This document shows, piece after piece, positions 10,016-18,078 of a stretch of DNA of 64,000 nt; position 1 is the first letter of the stretch, and the number at the start of each line of letters is the position of its first letter. The notes under the pieces were generated by a model, which was not told where the DNA came from, searched no databases, and worked only from the letters and a program-made list of their open reading frames with translations. The DNA comes from Microcoleus sp. bin38.metabat.b11b12b14.051 (GTDB lineage: Bacteria; Cyanobacteriota; Cyanobacteriia; Cyanobacteriales; Microcoleaceae): positions 62,001 to 126,000 of the forward strand of contig NZ_JAAFKD010000001.1 of assembly GCF_013299165.1 (NCBI RefSeq), in the 5' to 3' direction. The position numbers and the translations under genes were made by a program.

Positions 10016-10795
10016 TCAACCATTATCCAATTGAGTGCCGCACATCTTACAGAATTTAGCATTAGCATCGTGTACAGACCAACCGCAACCAGCACAAACC
10101 GTTTCTACTTGATTAGAAGTTTTAACTAACTGTTTAATCAAATCCCCCAATTGCCAAGGAATCAGAGCAATCCCCGTCAAAATCATCAAAATAGTCAAAA
10201 AACGCCCCGATTCCGAAATCGGAGTAACATCACCGAATCCCACAGTCGTCATCGTAACAACCGAGAAATAAACAGCATCCAAAAAAGTCCCAAAACCTTC
10301 GGGATTGGCCGGATGTTCCACTTGATAAATCAAACCAGAATACACAAAAATTATCGCCAGCAAAGTAAACAAAATCCGAGAGAAAATCACCCCATCTTCG
10401 CTGCTGATGCGAAAAACAGAATTTTTTAATTCCAGAAAGCGGATGAGCCGCAGAATTCTAAACCAGCGAAAAATCCGAATATAACTGACATTGACAAAAC
10501 CCATAAAAAATGGTAATATCGCCAGCAAATCGACGATAGAAAAAAAACTAAAAATAAACTTAATTTTATAGTCAGCGCACCACAGCCGCAGTAAATACTC
10601 AACAGCAAAAACCACTAAAAGCGCAGTGTCGAGAGTTTCCAATCTAATTCTAACACGCTCTGAAATCGGGTAAGTTTCGGCGATAAAGCTGATGGAAGAT
10701 AGGAGAATGAGTCCGGTAATAATTAAACTGACGGTTCTCCCTGTTGGTGTTTCAATGTCTTCTAGATAAAATGCAATTTGTTTGCGGTTTAACAT
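10016..10795 (-). CDS. Kv-type voltage-gated ion channel with C-terminal zinc ribbon
   Basis: 259 residues with six hydrophobic segments in the S1-S6 order. S4 (about 107-120, IRIFRWFRILRLIRF) has arginines spaced as in voltage sensors. The pore loop has TMTTVGFGD, with the selectivity filter at 184-189; GFG replaces the more common GYG, which is still compatible with potassium selectivity. The last about 30 residues add a four-cysteine zinc ribbon (C234, C237, C249, C252). This looks like a compact bacterial Kv channel with a cytosolic metal-binding tail. Transcribed alone, convergent to the kinase pair. Confidence 0.88.
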   Translation of the reverse strand: MLNRKQIAFYLEDIETPTGRTVSLIITGLILLSSISFIAETYPISERVRIRLETLDTALLVVFAVEYLLRLWCADYKIKFIFSFFSIVDLLAILPFFMGFVNVSYIRIFRWFRILRLIRFLELKNSVFRISSEDGVIFSRILFTLLAIIFVYSGLIYQVEHPANPEGFGTFLDAVYFSVVTMTTVGFGDVTPISESGRFLTILMILTGIALIPWQLGDLIKQLVKTSNQVETVCAGCGWSVHDANAKFCKMCGTQLDNG

Positions 10796-10816
10796 AAATA
10801 ATCTCTATTGTAGGCT

Positions 10817-10957
10817 GGACTTGGCGATTTAAATCGCGTCTACACAAACGAAGGACTTGGCGATTTAAATCGCGTCTACACAAACGAAGGACTCGGCGAT
10901 TTAAATCGCGTCTACACAAACGAAGGACTCGGCGATTTAAATCGCGTCTACACAAAC
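10817..10957. repeat. Four tandem copies of a 36-bp unit containing a GCGATTTAAATCGC palindrome
   Basis: Units begin at 10817, 10853, 10889 and 10925; the last lacks its final bases. Each contains the self-complementary GCGATTTAAATCGC followed by GTCTACACAAACGAA. Units one and two differ from three and four by one base (CTTGG against CTCGG). It lies just upstream of the channel gene start, between divergent genes. The GCGTCTACACAAACGA part recurs in the long palindrome at 25077-25213. Confidence 0.85.
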
Positions 10958-10992
10958 TTTCGTCCGCCTCCGCGGACTGAAGAATCAAGAAT

Positions 10993-11080
10993 GTATTAAA
11001 GACATATTTAGTATAATTCCCGTAGGGGCGGGTTCACGCCTTGTCTTTAATACAAATGAGAAATTCTGTAAACCCGCCCC
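10993..11080. repeat. Nested inverted repeats before the TerD-fusion gene
   Basis: GTATTAAAGACA (10993-11004) pairs with TGTCTTTAATAC (11042-11053), and GGGGCGGGTT (11025-11034) with AACCCGCCCC (11071-11080). The two pairs interlock rather than nest cleanly, so they could form alternative hairpins. Position is 70 bases before the next start codon. A regulatory role is possible but not shown. Confidence 0.5.
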
Positions 11081-11149
11081 GCCCCAACCCACCGCTAATC
11101 GCGTAAAATATCGAAAGTGGGAATTTTAAATATCAGGTAATTATCGAAC

Positions 11150-12823
11150 ATGAGCATCGAATTAACGAAGGGCGATAGATTTAATATTTCTAAAGAAGCT
11201 CCTGATTTCAATAAAATTGCGATCGCCCTGGGATGGCAAGTCAGCCAAACAGCACAAAACTACGACATTGACGCATCTGTTTTCATGTTAGGCGCTGATG
11301 GTCGAATTCCCGATGAAAAATATTTTGTATTTTACAACAACTTGACATCGCCTGACGGTGCGGTGCGACATTCGGGAGACAATACAACGGGACAAGTTGA
11401 AGGCGATGACGAGACGGTTTATGTAGATTTGAGTCTGATCGATGCTGCTGTAGAGGAAATTGTGTTTGTTGTTACGATTCACGACGGACAGGAAAAAAAG
11501 CAAAATTTTAGTCAAGTCATAAATGCTTTTATCCGCCTTTATAATTTTGAGACTGGGAGCGAGCTGGTTCGCTATAATTTAAAAGAGGTTTTTTCGCAAG
11601 AGACGGCTTTAGAATTTGGACGTTTGTACAGAAAGAATGGTGAATGGAGATTTCAGGCCGTAGGACAAGGATATAATACTGGCTTACAAAGTTTTGTTGA
11701 CAAGTATCATGTTGCAAAGGAAGTGAAAAGCACTGAGAATGTGGCTCATAAGCTTGATGATGCTGAGGTTGTGAGGCGATTTAGCGATCGGGTTGACAAG
11801 CAATTGCAGGAAGCAGCGGGAGAGTCTGTTACGAATCCTGTGAATGCTGATCATTTGAAAGCTGAGGAAGATGTTGATGATTCTGTTTCAGAAAGTCAGG
11901 AATCTGCTATCAGTGCTGAGGAATTTTGGCAGCGGTGTAGAGAGGGAGAACGTGATTTTAGAGGCGTTAACTTAGCAGGCGTAGATTTGAGCGGAAACAT
12001 TATGAGTTCCCCCATTAGTTTCAGTCAAGCTAACCTGAGCAATGCCAACCTGAGTAATGCCAACCTGCAAGGAGCAAACTTGATAGGAGCTAATTTGAAA
12101 GGAGCTAATTTGCACGCAACAAACCTGCAACAAGCGGATTTGATTCAAGCTAATTTTAGTAACGCCAACTTGACTAAGGCAAATTTAAGTTATGCAAGAC
12201 TCATTCAAGCTAATTTTAAAGAAGCTGAATTTAGCTGTGCACAATTGGTTGGTGCCAACCTGACGGCAGCAAATTTAATTAGAGCAAACCTAACTCAGGC
12301 AAGTCTTAATAGCGCTAATTTGACAGGAGCAGATTTAACTCAAGCAAATATCAAAAAAGCAAGCCTAATAGGAGCTAATCTGACAGGTGTGAAGTTGACA
12401 GGTGTAAGTTTTGCTGGTGTAGACCTGATGAACGTTAACTTGAAGGTGGCTAACCTTACAGGAGCAAGTTTTGTTGGAACTAACTTGCAGGCGAATAACC
12501 TCAGAGGTCTTGACCTGAGAGGTGTTAATCTTGTTGGAGTAAGTTTGGTTGGAGTAAACCTCGATCTCGTCAACTTGAGCGGGCAAAACTTAAGCGGGTT
12601 CAATCTCTGCGGAATTAGCTTGATCCGTGCCAATTTGAGTGAAGCAAACTTAAATTTAGCAGACTTGCGTGGGGCAAACTTGATGATGGCAAACCTAGAA
12701 AAAGCTAATCTGAAGCAGGCTAATTTGGCTGGAGCAAACTTAACAGAAGCAAAGATGGAAGGTGCAAAACTAACGGGCGCAATTATGCCAGACGGCAAAA
12801 CTTACGAGAGAACTCGTAAATAA
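11150..12823 (+). CDS. TerD domain fused to a long pentapeptide-repeat domain
   Basis: 557 residues. Residues 1-190 are a complete TerD/CABP1-like domain: IELTKGDRFNISK at the start, then DASVFML, FVFYNNLTSPDGAVRHSGD, and the acidic GDDETVYVDL that contributes to calcium binding in this family. A charged linker (about 191-260) follows. Residues about 265-545 are uninterrupted A(D/N)LxxA pentapeptide repeats forming a right-handed beta-helix, closing with IMPDGKTYERTRK. TerD proteins belong to stress and tellurite-resistance systems. The fusion suggests a calcium-responsive scaffold, which is inference. No other ter genes are adjacent. Confidence 0.9.
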   Translation: MSIELTKGDRFNISKEAPDFNKIAIALGWQVSQTAQNYDIDASVFMLGADGRIPDEKYFVFYNNLTSPDGAVRHSGDNTTGQVEGDDETVYVDLSLIDAAVEEIVFVVTIHDGQEKKQNFSQVINAFIRLYNFETGSELVRYNLKEVFSQETALEFGRLYRKNGEWRFQAVGQGYNTGLQSFVDKYHVAKEVKSTENVAHKLDDAEVVRRFSDRVDKQLQEAAGESVTNPVNADHLKAEEDVDDSVSESQESAISAEEFWQRCREGERDFRGVNLAGVDLSGNIMSSPISFSQANLSNANLSNANLQGANLIGANLKGANLHATNLQQADLIQANFSNANLTKANLSYARLIQANFKEAEFSCAQLVGANLTAANLIRANLTQASLNSANLTGADLTQANIKKASLIGANLTGVKLTGVSFAGVDLMNVNLKVANLTGASFVGTNLQANNLRGLDLRGVNLVGVSLVGVNLDLVNLSGQNLSGFNLCGISLIRANLSEANLNLADLRGANLMMANLEKANLKQANLAGANLTEAKMEGAKLTGAIMPDGKTYERTRK

Positions 12824-12883
12824 ATTAATGTTTGTAGTAAGGACTTCACTCCTGATATTTATAGACTTAAGCACTGCGACTGA

Positions 12884-12950
12884 AGAAACCGGGTTTTTTG
12901 CCGAATCTGCGGACTGAAACGAAATATTATCGATAAAAAACCCGGTTTCT
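12884..12950. repeat. AGAAACCGGGTTTTTT palindromic element, copy 1
   Basis: Sixteen-base arms (AGAAACCGGGTTTTTT and its complement) flank about 35 bases containing CCGAATCTGCGG. The same element recurs at 13246-13309, 13346-13409 and 53655-53719, so this is a dispersed family. The stem with its T-run could end transcription, here after the TerD-fusion gene, but copies also sit at places where no terminator is expected. Confidence 0.75.
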
Positions 12951-13050
12951 GGCCCCAGTGCGTTTAGTTGTTCAGTTGCCTTTTTCTAGGCTCGGAATGG
13001 GTCGGTTGTTTTTGAAATCTCATGGGCTTAGTAGTTATGATTTCAGAAGT

Positions 13051-13180
13051 AGGGTGCGTCAGCTTGGGGGATTTTTGCTAAAAACTCAGAATCTCATAAC
13101 TGACGCACGCCCAAAATAAATGGTGCGTCAGAATTAGACTTTAGGTGATGATTGAAAATTATCTTTCCTGACGCACCCTA
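13051..13180. repeat. Inverted pair AGGGTGCGTCAG / CTGACGCACCCT
   Basis: The two 12-base arms are exact complements about 107 bases apart. Between them lies a further GACGCACG...GGTGCGTCAG pair (about 13101-13130), so the segment can fold into two stacked hairpins. It has no protein-coding character. Confidence 0.7.
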
Positions 13181-13221
13181 CGGCTTTATTTCTCGAAGTT
13201 TTAACTTCAGTCCTTATATTT

Positions 13222-13421
13222 CTGGATTTAAGCACTGCGACTCTGAGAAACCGGGTTTTTGGCCGAATCTGCGGGCTGAAACGAAATATCTCGAAAAAAC
13301 CCGGTTTCTGGGCCTCGTGTACTGGATTTAAGCGCTGCGACTCTGAGAAACCGGGTTTTTGGCCGAATCTGCGGGCTGAAACGAAATATCTCGAAAAAAC
13401 CCGGTTTCTGGCCGATCGCGA
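13222..13421. repeat. Tandem 100-bp duplication carrying the AAACCCGG palindrome
   Basis: Two near-identical 100-bp units start at 13222 and 13322 (CTGGATTTAAGC...). Each contains one complete palindromic element (13246-13309 and 13346-13409). They differ at only a few bases, so the duplication looks recent. Confidence 0.8.
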
Positions 13422-13581
13422 AAATATGATCGCACTCCAAAGAAGCCCTTCCCACCTTTCCCCCTGTCTTCCTTCGCCCATGAAAGCGTCTTGGCGGTTC
13501 AATCCTCCTCATCCCCAGTTCCCCGCGCCTCTGTCAGCCATTACAATAAGTTGAGGAAAAAATCTTTACACATAAAAACTC

Positions 13582-13926
13582 ATGCAGCTCAAGTCCACAA
13601 CCCGCCATATTCGCATATACACCGCCATCCTCGAAGACAACGAACTCGTACCCAGCAACGATTTGTTGACGATCGACATTGACCCAGACAACGAACTCAA
13701 CTGGAACGACGAGTCTGTCAAACAAATATATGCCAAATTTGACCAACTCGTAGACGCCTACGAGGGCGAAGATTTGACGGAATACAACCTCCGCCGCATC
13801 GGTTCAGAATTGGAGCACTTGGTGCGATCGTTCTTACAAAAAGGCCAAATCAGCTACAACCTCAACAGCCGGGCTGTCAACTACAGCATGGGACTTCCCC
13901 AAGTTGATGCCAAAATTCACCTCTAA
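13582..13926 (+). CDS. ndhM: NAD(P)H-quinone oxidoreductase subunit M
   Basis: 114 residues, the usual size of NdhM. The start (LKSTTRHIRIYTA), the NELVPSNDLLTIDIDPDNEL segment and the C-terminal half (LTEYNLRRIGSELEHLVRSF, then SYNLNSRAVNYSMGLPQV) are recognisable as the cyanobacterial/plastid NdhM family. NdhM is one of the oxygenic-photosynthesis-specific subunits on the stromal/cytoplasmic arm of the NDH-1 complex, which accepts electrons from ferredoxin and works in cyclic electron flow and CO2 uptake. It stands alone, as is usual for ndhM. No strong Shine-Dalgarno precedes the ATG. Confidence 0.95.
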   Translation: MQLKSTTRHIRIYTAILEDNELVPSNDLLTIDIDPDNELNWNDESVKQIYAKFDQLVDAYEGEDLTEYNLRRIGSELEHLVRSFLQKGQISYNLNSRAVNYSMGLPQVDAKIHL

Positions 13927-14023
13927 AGCCAGAGGGAGAGAGCCAGAGGGGGAGAGGGGGAAAATCTTCGTTCTTCCTTCTTCGTTCTTCCTGATGACTG
14001 ATGACAGTTGACAGCTTTAGTTA

Positions 14024-14113
14024 GTTGACTGTTGACTGTTGACTGTTGACTGTTGACTGTTGACTGTTGACTGTTGACTGTTGACTGTTGACTGTTGACT
14101 GTTGACTGTTGAC
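14024..14113. repeat. STRR: about 13 tandem copies of GTTGACT
   Basis: An unbroken run of the 7-base unit GTTGACT covers 90 bases. Seven-base short tandemly repeated sequences are established features of filamentous cyanobacteria. Copy number is high and the units are identical, so the tract is probably unstable in length. Part of the ndhM-downstream spacer 13927-14321. Confidence 0.95.
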
Positions 14114-14182
14114 AAATATTTGCTCTTCGGGGACAGCACTAATAACGGTTGGACGGTTGGACGTTCGATCGCTCTCTACAAC

Positions 14183-14318
14183 ACTAATGACCAATGACCA
14201 ATGACTAATGACTAATGACTAATGACCAATAACCAATGACTAATGACCAATGACCAATGACTAATGACCAATGACCAATGACTAATGACTAATGACAAAT
14301 GACAAATGACCAATGACT
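14183..14318. repeat. STRR: about 19 units of ACTAATG/ACCAATG
   Basis: A 136-base run of seven-base units with the middle base alternating T/C (ACTAATG, ACCAATG, ACAAATG). It is introduced by CTCTCTACAACACTAATGAC, nearly the same as the lead-in of the repeat at 21851 (TTCTCTACAGCACTAATGAC), so the lead-in sequence belongs to the repeat family. It ends next to the stop codon of the minus-strand gene at 14322. Confidence 0.95.
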
Positions 14319-14321
14319 CGC

Positions 14322-14630
14322 TCAATCTTCCTTAGTATCTCTGATTTCTGCGTCTTTTCCGCTATTATTGGCAGCTACCGTACAATTGGGATCGTGCTGC
14401 AAAAACTGTTTTACCGCAACTTGGCGGTTGGTCATGAACTGCCCCCAAGCGCCAGGAAACAGCCCATCTAAGGTTTCCACCAGGGCCCAAACTTCGATAT
14501 TCATCAGTTTGTAATAAAAACCGTGAGAATGCTGTATCTTAGTCAGCATTTCGTCTACCTCAAATGGAGGTAGTAGCTGCGGATCGGGGAAATTATTCTT
14601 GGGAATGGCGCTGGACTCATGTAGGGGCAT
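14322..14630 (-). CDS. Conserved hypothetical protein, 102 residues
   Basis: Acidic soluble protein with a helical middle part (VDEMLTKIQHSHGFYYKLMN, then EVWALVETLDGLFPGAWGQF). I do not recognise the family, but composition, codon use and the regular helical pattern are those of a real protein. ATG start at 14630 without a strong ribosome binding site. It ends inside the edge of the heptamer tract, so the last residues (GKDAEIRDTKED) may be recently remodelled. Confidence 0.55.
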   Translation of the reverse strand: MPLHESSAIPKNNFPDPQLLPPFEVDEMLTKIQHSHGFYYKLMNIEVWALVETLDGLFPGAWGQFMTNRQVAVKQFLQHDPNCTVAANNSGKDAEIRDTKED

Positions 14631-15376
14631 GGTTAATAACTCAACAGCTTGCAGAGGCCGATCGGTCGATTTGAGATTTGAGATTGACTTGGCAGGTGAA
14701 TCTGGGGGCTGGAACTAATATCTAATTTCTGGTGCTACTGATTACTTCAGTCGGGGACTTGTATCTGTATGCGGGTAAGGTTAAATTTAACTTTACTTGC
14801 TTGCACAGGACGATCGCAAGGCATCGATCGAGCGACGCTTGGCCAACCGAGAATTCATTATTTATACCAGCCGGCCCCGGTGACTTCTACGTACCTGCAT
14901 CGTAACACTAGAGTCAGTCTAAAATCTCAATTTGCTTGAGGGTCGCGGTTTTCCAAGCGTCGCTCGATCGGGAAGATATTGACCGCAGCTTGCTTGCCCT
15001 GCTCTGCCCGCCCTATAGGGCGCCGTCGCGCCAGCGTCGCTCGATCGCTCTCTGAAACCCGATCGTCCGATGATTTATCGGGGCGCCAACAAAATGGTAG
15101 ACTGTTGGTGTCATTACAAGACATTAAAACCTACCGCTCGACAGGGGGAAAGTCACGGCTAAAACATTGTCTGGAGATATCACCTTTGCGCTACCAAAGT
15201 CCAAAGGTGGTGAGCCTAGGAACCTGAAAAATCAGGAGATTAGCAGTGTCAAGTCTTAAGAATCTCCGCGTGTTCAGAAAGCGGGAGTGTAAAATAGTCG
15301 CCACGTATCAACCCATCGAGGTTCAAGGGCTAAAATAGTTCAGATCAGCACGGCCCAAAGGCGTCAGGAACCAAAC
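14631..15376. other. Long spacer with a GC-rich inverted repeat
   Basis: No gene I can support. An 18-base inverted pair (CGATCGAGCGACGCTTGG at 14825-14842 and its complement at 14953-14970) flanks 110 bases. The complement is partly repeated at about 15039-15055. The stretch 15120-15290 is moderately structured (TTTGCGCTACCAAAG, then CCTGAAAAATCAGG) and may be the leader of the downstream phosphatase gene, but it matches no RNA I know. Confidence 0.4.
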
Positions 15377-17719
15377 ATGCAAAACTCTGTGCCAAAACAC
15401 TACTTGTGGGCTGTAGGTGAAGGGCTCAAAGCGTGTAAGCCCGGCGATCTGATTGCGGGTCGCTATTTGCTCAAGCGCGATCGACTTTTGGTCGATACTC
15501 AACCCGAACAGTTGCCGGAAATGCCCGAAGAGATTCCGAGTTCGATCGCTCCTTACCTGAGACTGTTTGCCTATCAATTGCACGTACCTCAAGTATACGG
15601 GCTGGTATCGTCCCGGCTCAGCAAGCTCTCAGGAGATATTTGGCTCTTGGAAAATGCGCCTATCTTGAAGGTGACGGAATCTTTAATGCCGGAATTGGCG
15701 GACTCCTGGAAAGGAACCCCCGCCATGCGACAGCTCAATTGGCTGTGGCAAATTGCCCAACTGTGGCAGCCTTGTATCGCTCAGGGCGTGGCTTCGACGC
15801 TGCTGACTCCAGAACTGCTGCGGGTGGAGGGGCAATTAGTTCGGTTTCTGGAATTGCAGCCCGATCGCAAACCGCCTAGTTTGTCACAATTGGGCAAATT
15901 GTGGCAGCAGTGGATCGATGATGCTAACCCGGCAATTGCCAATTTTTTGCGGCAGCTTTGCCAGCAAATGGTCGCAGGTCAAGTGCGCCACGGCGAACAA
16001 CTGATGGGCCAGTTGGATAAAGCTTTGGCAAAATGCGGCAGATTTTACGATCGTACCGTTGAGATTGCCACGGGTACGGATGTCGGTAGAGCGCGGGCTC
16101 ACAACGAAGATGCTTGCTATCCGCCCGATGGTACGGTGTTCTCAGGACTGCCGGGATCGTCGGCTTGCGCGATCGTCTGTGACGGTATCGGCGGACAAGA
16201 CGGGGGCGAAGTCGCTTCGGAATTGGCGATTTCTGTACTGCGGGAAAAATTGCAGCAGATGCCCCTGCATCAAGCTAATTGGGACCCGCTGAGCCTGACT
16301 TCCAAGCTGGAACGGGCTGCTTGTGCTGCTAACGACAAAATAGCCGGTCGCAACGACACGGAACACCGCCAGGGGCGCCAGCGCATGGGAACTACCCTAG
16401 TTATGGCTTTAGCCCACATTCACGAACTCTATGTCGCCCATGTGGGAGACAGTCGGGCTTACTGGATTACCCGCACAGGCTGCTATCAAGTTACTCTCGA
16501 TGACGATGTGGCTTGCCGCGAGGTGCGTTTGGGCTACTCTCTATACCGGGATGCTTTGGAACAAGTGGCCGCCGGAGCTCTGATTCAAGCTTTGGGCATT
16601 ACTTCTTCTAACACTCTGCACCCGACTGTGCAGCGTTTTCCGGTGGATGAGGATTGCGTTTTGCTGCTGTGTTCCGACGGTTTGAGCGATAAAGACCGGG
16701 TTGAACAATGTTGGGAAGAGGAGATTTTGCCGATTCTCGACGGTAGCATTAGTGTGGCGAAGGCGCGCGATCGACTCATCGAGATTGCTAATACCAGAAA
16801 CGGTCACGATAATGTGACTGTGGCTTTGATTCATTGTCAAGCACATTTGAGGGAAGAAAGCAATACTTTGACAGAATTGTCTGTTGCACCTTTAGATGTG
16901 CCGATCGAACAGAGTGCCGACAGCGACGACTTGCCCACGGATTTGACGGAAAGCACAGCCATTATCGGTGCGACTTCTGCACTGAAAACTCAGTTGGTAC
17001 AGCCGGACAAAGGCAAAAGTCCTTTTTCGCTGCTGGTGAAAATTGTATTTTTGTCGGGTTTGGGAGGTGTATTTGCTTATTTTTTCATTCCTCCGGTGGG
17101 TCGGGCGATCGATACTGCCGGGGAGTCGCTTTTCGGTCAACGCCGTTTAACTAATCCTATAAGCGGGCCGGGGAAAACTGTTGAATCTGTACCTTCTGCG
17201 GTCAAGTCTTTAGAAAAAGGCTCGTTTATAGAGATTAAAAATTCTGCGGTTGGGGAATTGGGGAAAGAGGGCGATCGCTTGGATTTGCGAGCCGCAATCG
17301 GTGAGTCGCCTGTCAAAGGAACAGTCCCTATCGGCAGCGTTTTGCAGGTAACAAACAAACAGCTTACGCCTCAAGGCAACTGGCTGGAATTGAAAGTTTG
17401 TTCTATTCCTGAAATAGCGCGATCGAACTCTCCCAAACCCAAGTCAAATAAAGATTTTTCTCTTGTTTCAAAACCCGCCGTCATTCCCTCGGACGCTGCG
17501 ACAAGTCCGTCACCTTCTCCCGCTACGGCAAGTCCGTCGCCTTCTCCCGCTCTGAAGCCAACACCGTCAGGAGAAATCCGCAACCTGCAAGCGGGGGACA
17601 TCGGATGGATTCAAGAACAAGAAGCCGTTTCTAAGGTAGCAACTAACGCGATTGCCAACCCCACTCAACAGGGGAAATGCGCGGTTGGTTCTGACTCTAG
17701 TCCCAATGCTGCTAATTAA
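15377..17719 (+). CDS. Membrane-bound PP2C-type serine/threonine phosphatase with N-terminal regulatory domain and SH3-like tail
   Basis: 780 residues; ATG with AGGA eight bases upstream. Residues 1-225 are a helical domain without catalytic motifs. Residues about 228-510 are a complete PP2C domain: ARAHNEDA (N243-D245), CDGIGGQDGGE (metal ligand D269), MGTTLVMAL, HVGDSRAYW, CSDGLSD and GHDNVTVALI. A single membrane helix follows (about 558-578). The periplasmic tail has an SH3-like segment (VKGTVPIGSVLQVTNKQL) and a Pro/Ser-rich repeat (about 700-730). It probably dephosphorylates targets of Hanks-type kinases. None is encoded nearby; FHA proteins lie 40 kb away. Confidence 0.9.
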   Translation: MQNSVPKHYLWAVGEGLKACKPGDLIAGRYLLKRDRLLVDTQPEQLPEMPEEIPSSIAPYLRLFAYQLHVPQVYGLVSSRLSKLSGDIWLLENAPILKVTESLMPELADSWKGTPAMRQLNWLWQIAQLWQPCIAQGVASTLLTPELLRVEGQLVRFLELQPDRKPPSLSQLGKLWQQWIDDANPAIANFLRQLCQQMVAGQVRHGEQLMGQLDKALAKCGRFYDRTVEIATGTDVGRARAHNEDACYPPDGTVFSGLPGSSACAIVCDGIGGQDGGEVASELAISVLREKLQQMPLHQANWDPLSLTSKLERAACAANDKIAGRNDTEHRQGRQRMGTTLVMALAHIHELYVAHVGDSRAYWITRTGCYQVTLDDDVACREVRLGYSLYRDALEQVAAGALIQALGITSSNTLHPTVQRFPVDEDCVLLLCSDGLSDKDRVEQCWEEEILPILDGSISVAKARDRLIEIANTRNGHDNVTVALIHCQAHLREESNTLTELSVAPLDVPIEQSADSDDLPTDLTESTAIIGATSALKTQLVQPDKGKSPFSLLVKIVFLSGLGGVFAYFFIPPVGRAIDTAGESLFGQRRLTNPISGPGKTVESVPSAVKSLEKGSFIEIKNSAVGELGKEGDRLDLRAAIGESPVKGTVPIGSVLQVTNKQLTPQGNWLELKVCSIPEIARSNSPKPKSNKDFSLVSKPAVIPSDAATSPSPSPATASPSPSPALKPTPSGEIRNLQAGDIGWIQEQEAVSKVATNAIANPTQQGKCAVGSDSSPNAAN

Positions 17720-18078
17720 ACTGTTAAGGCTTAAGTATATCGATCAAATTTAATGAAGTTACCAATAAACATTACATAGGTCGGGCGGGTGGCACCAACA
17801 ATCTTTGAGTCACATTCACAATATCTATAAACCAGCTCCACCCGCGAAATAAAAATTATAACAGGCAATTCAAGGAACATGATATGATATGATTTTACAA
17901 TATCAATCAATGCGGTTCACTTAAAAAGAGTCCGAACAGAGGAACGAAGCAATCTCCGTATCTATTTTAAATCGGTTTTCCCTGTTGTTATATCTTAAGT
18001 GAACCATATCGGAATATAGATATTTGAGATTTTGGATGGAATTATTACCAATATAAAATCTCAAATATTTAACAAGTG
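17720..18078. other. Spacer between convergent genes with an 11-bp inverted pair
   Basis: GGTTCACTTAA at 17914-17924 and TTAAGTGAACC at 17995-18005 are exact complements around 70 bases. The TTCACTTAAG core recurs at 50642-50653. The element may be a small insertion. There is no coding frame. Confidence 0.5.

Larger units (their letters stand above)
12824..13581. other. Repeat-rich spacer upstream of ndhM
   Basis: No gene is visible in about 750 bases. It holds three AAACCCGG-type palindromes (12884-12950, 13246-13309, 13346-13409) and a GGTGCGTCAG inverted pair (13051-13180). A possible -10 element TACAAT lies at 13542-13547, 35 bases before the ndhM start, without an obvious -35 box. Confidence 0.55.

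Noticed and set aside
12340-12798. 152-codon gene opposite the TerD fusion
   Set aside because: It is the mirror reading of the pentapeptide repeats, whose periodic codons keep the other strand open.
15130-15290. RNase P RNA, suggested by GGGGGAAAGTC
   Set aside because: The rest of the conserved core, such as the ACAGAAACATACC region, is missing.
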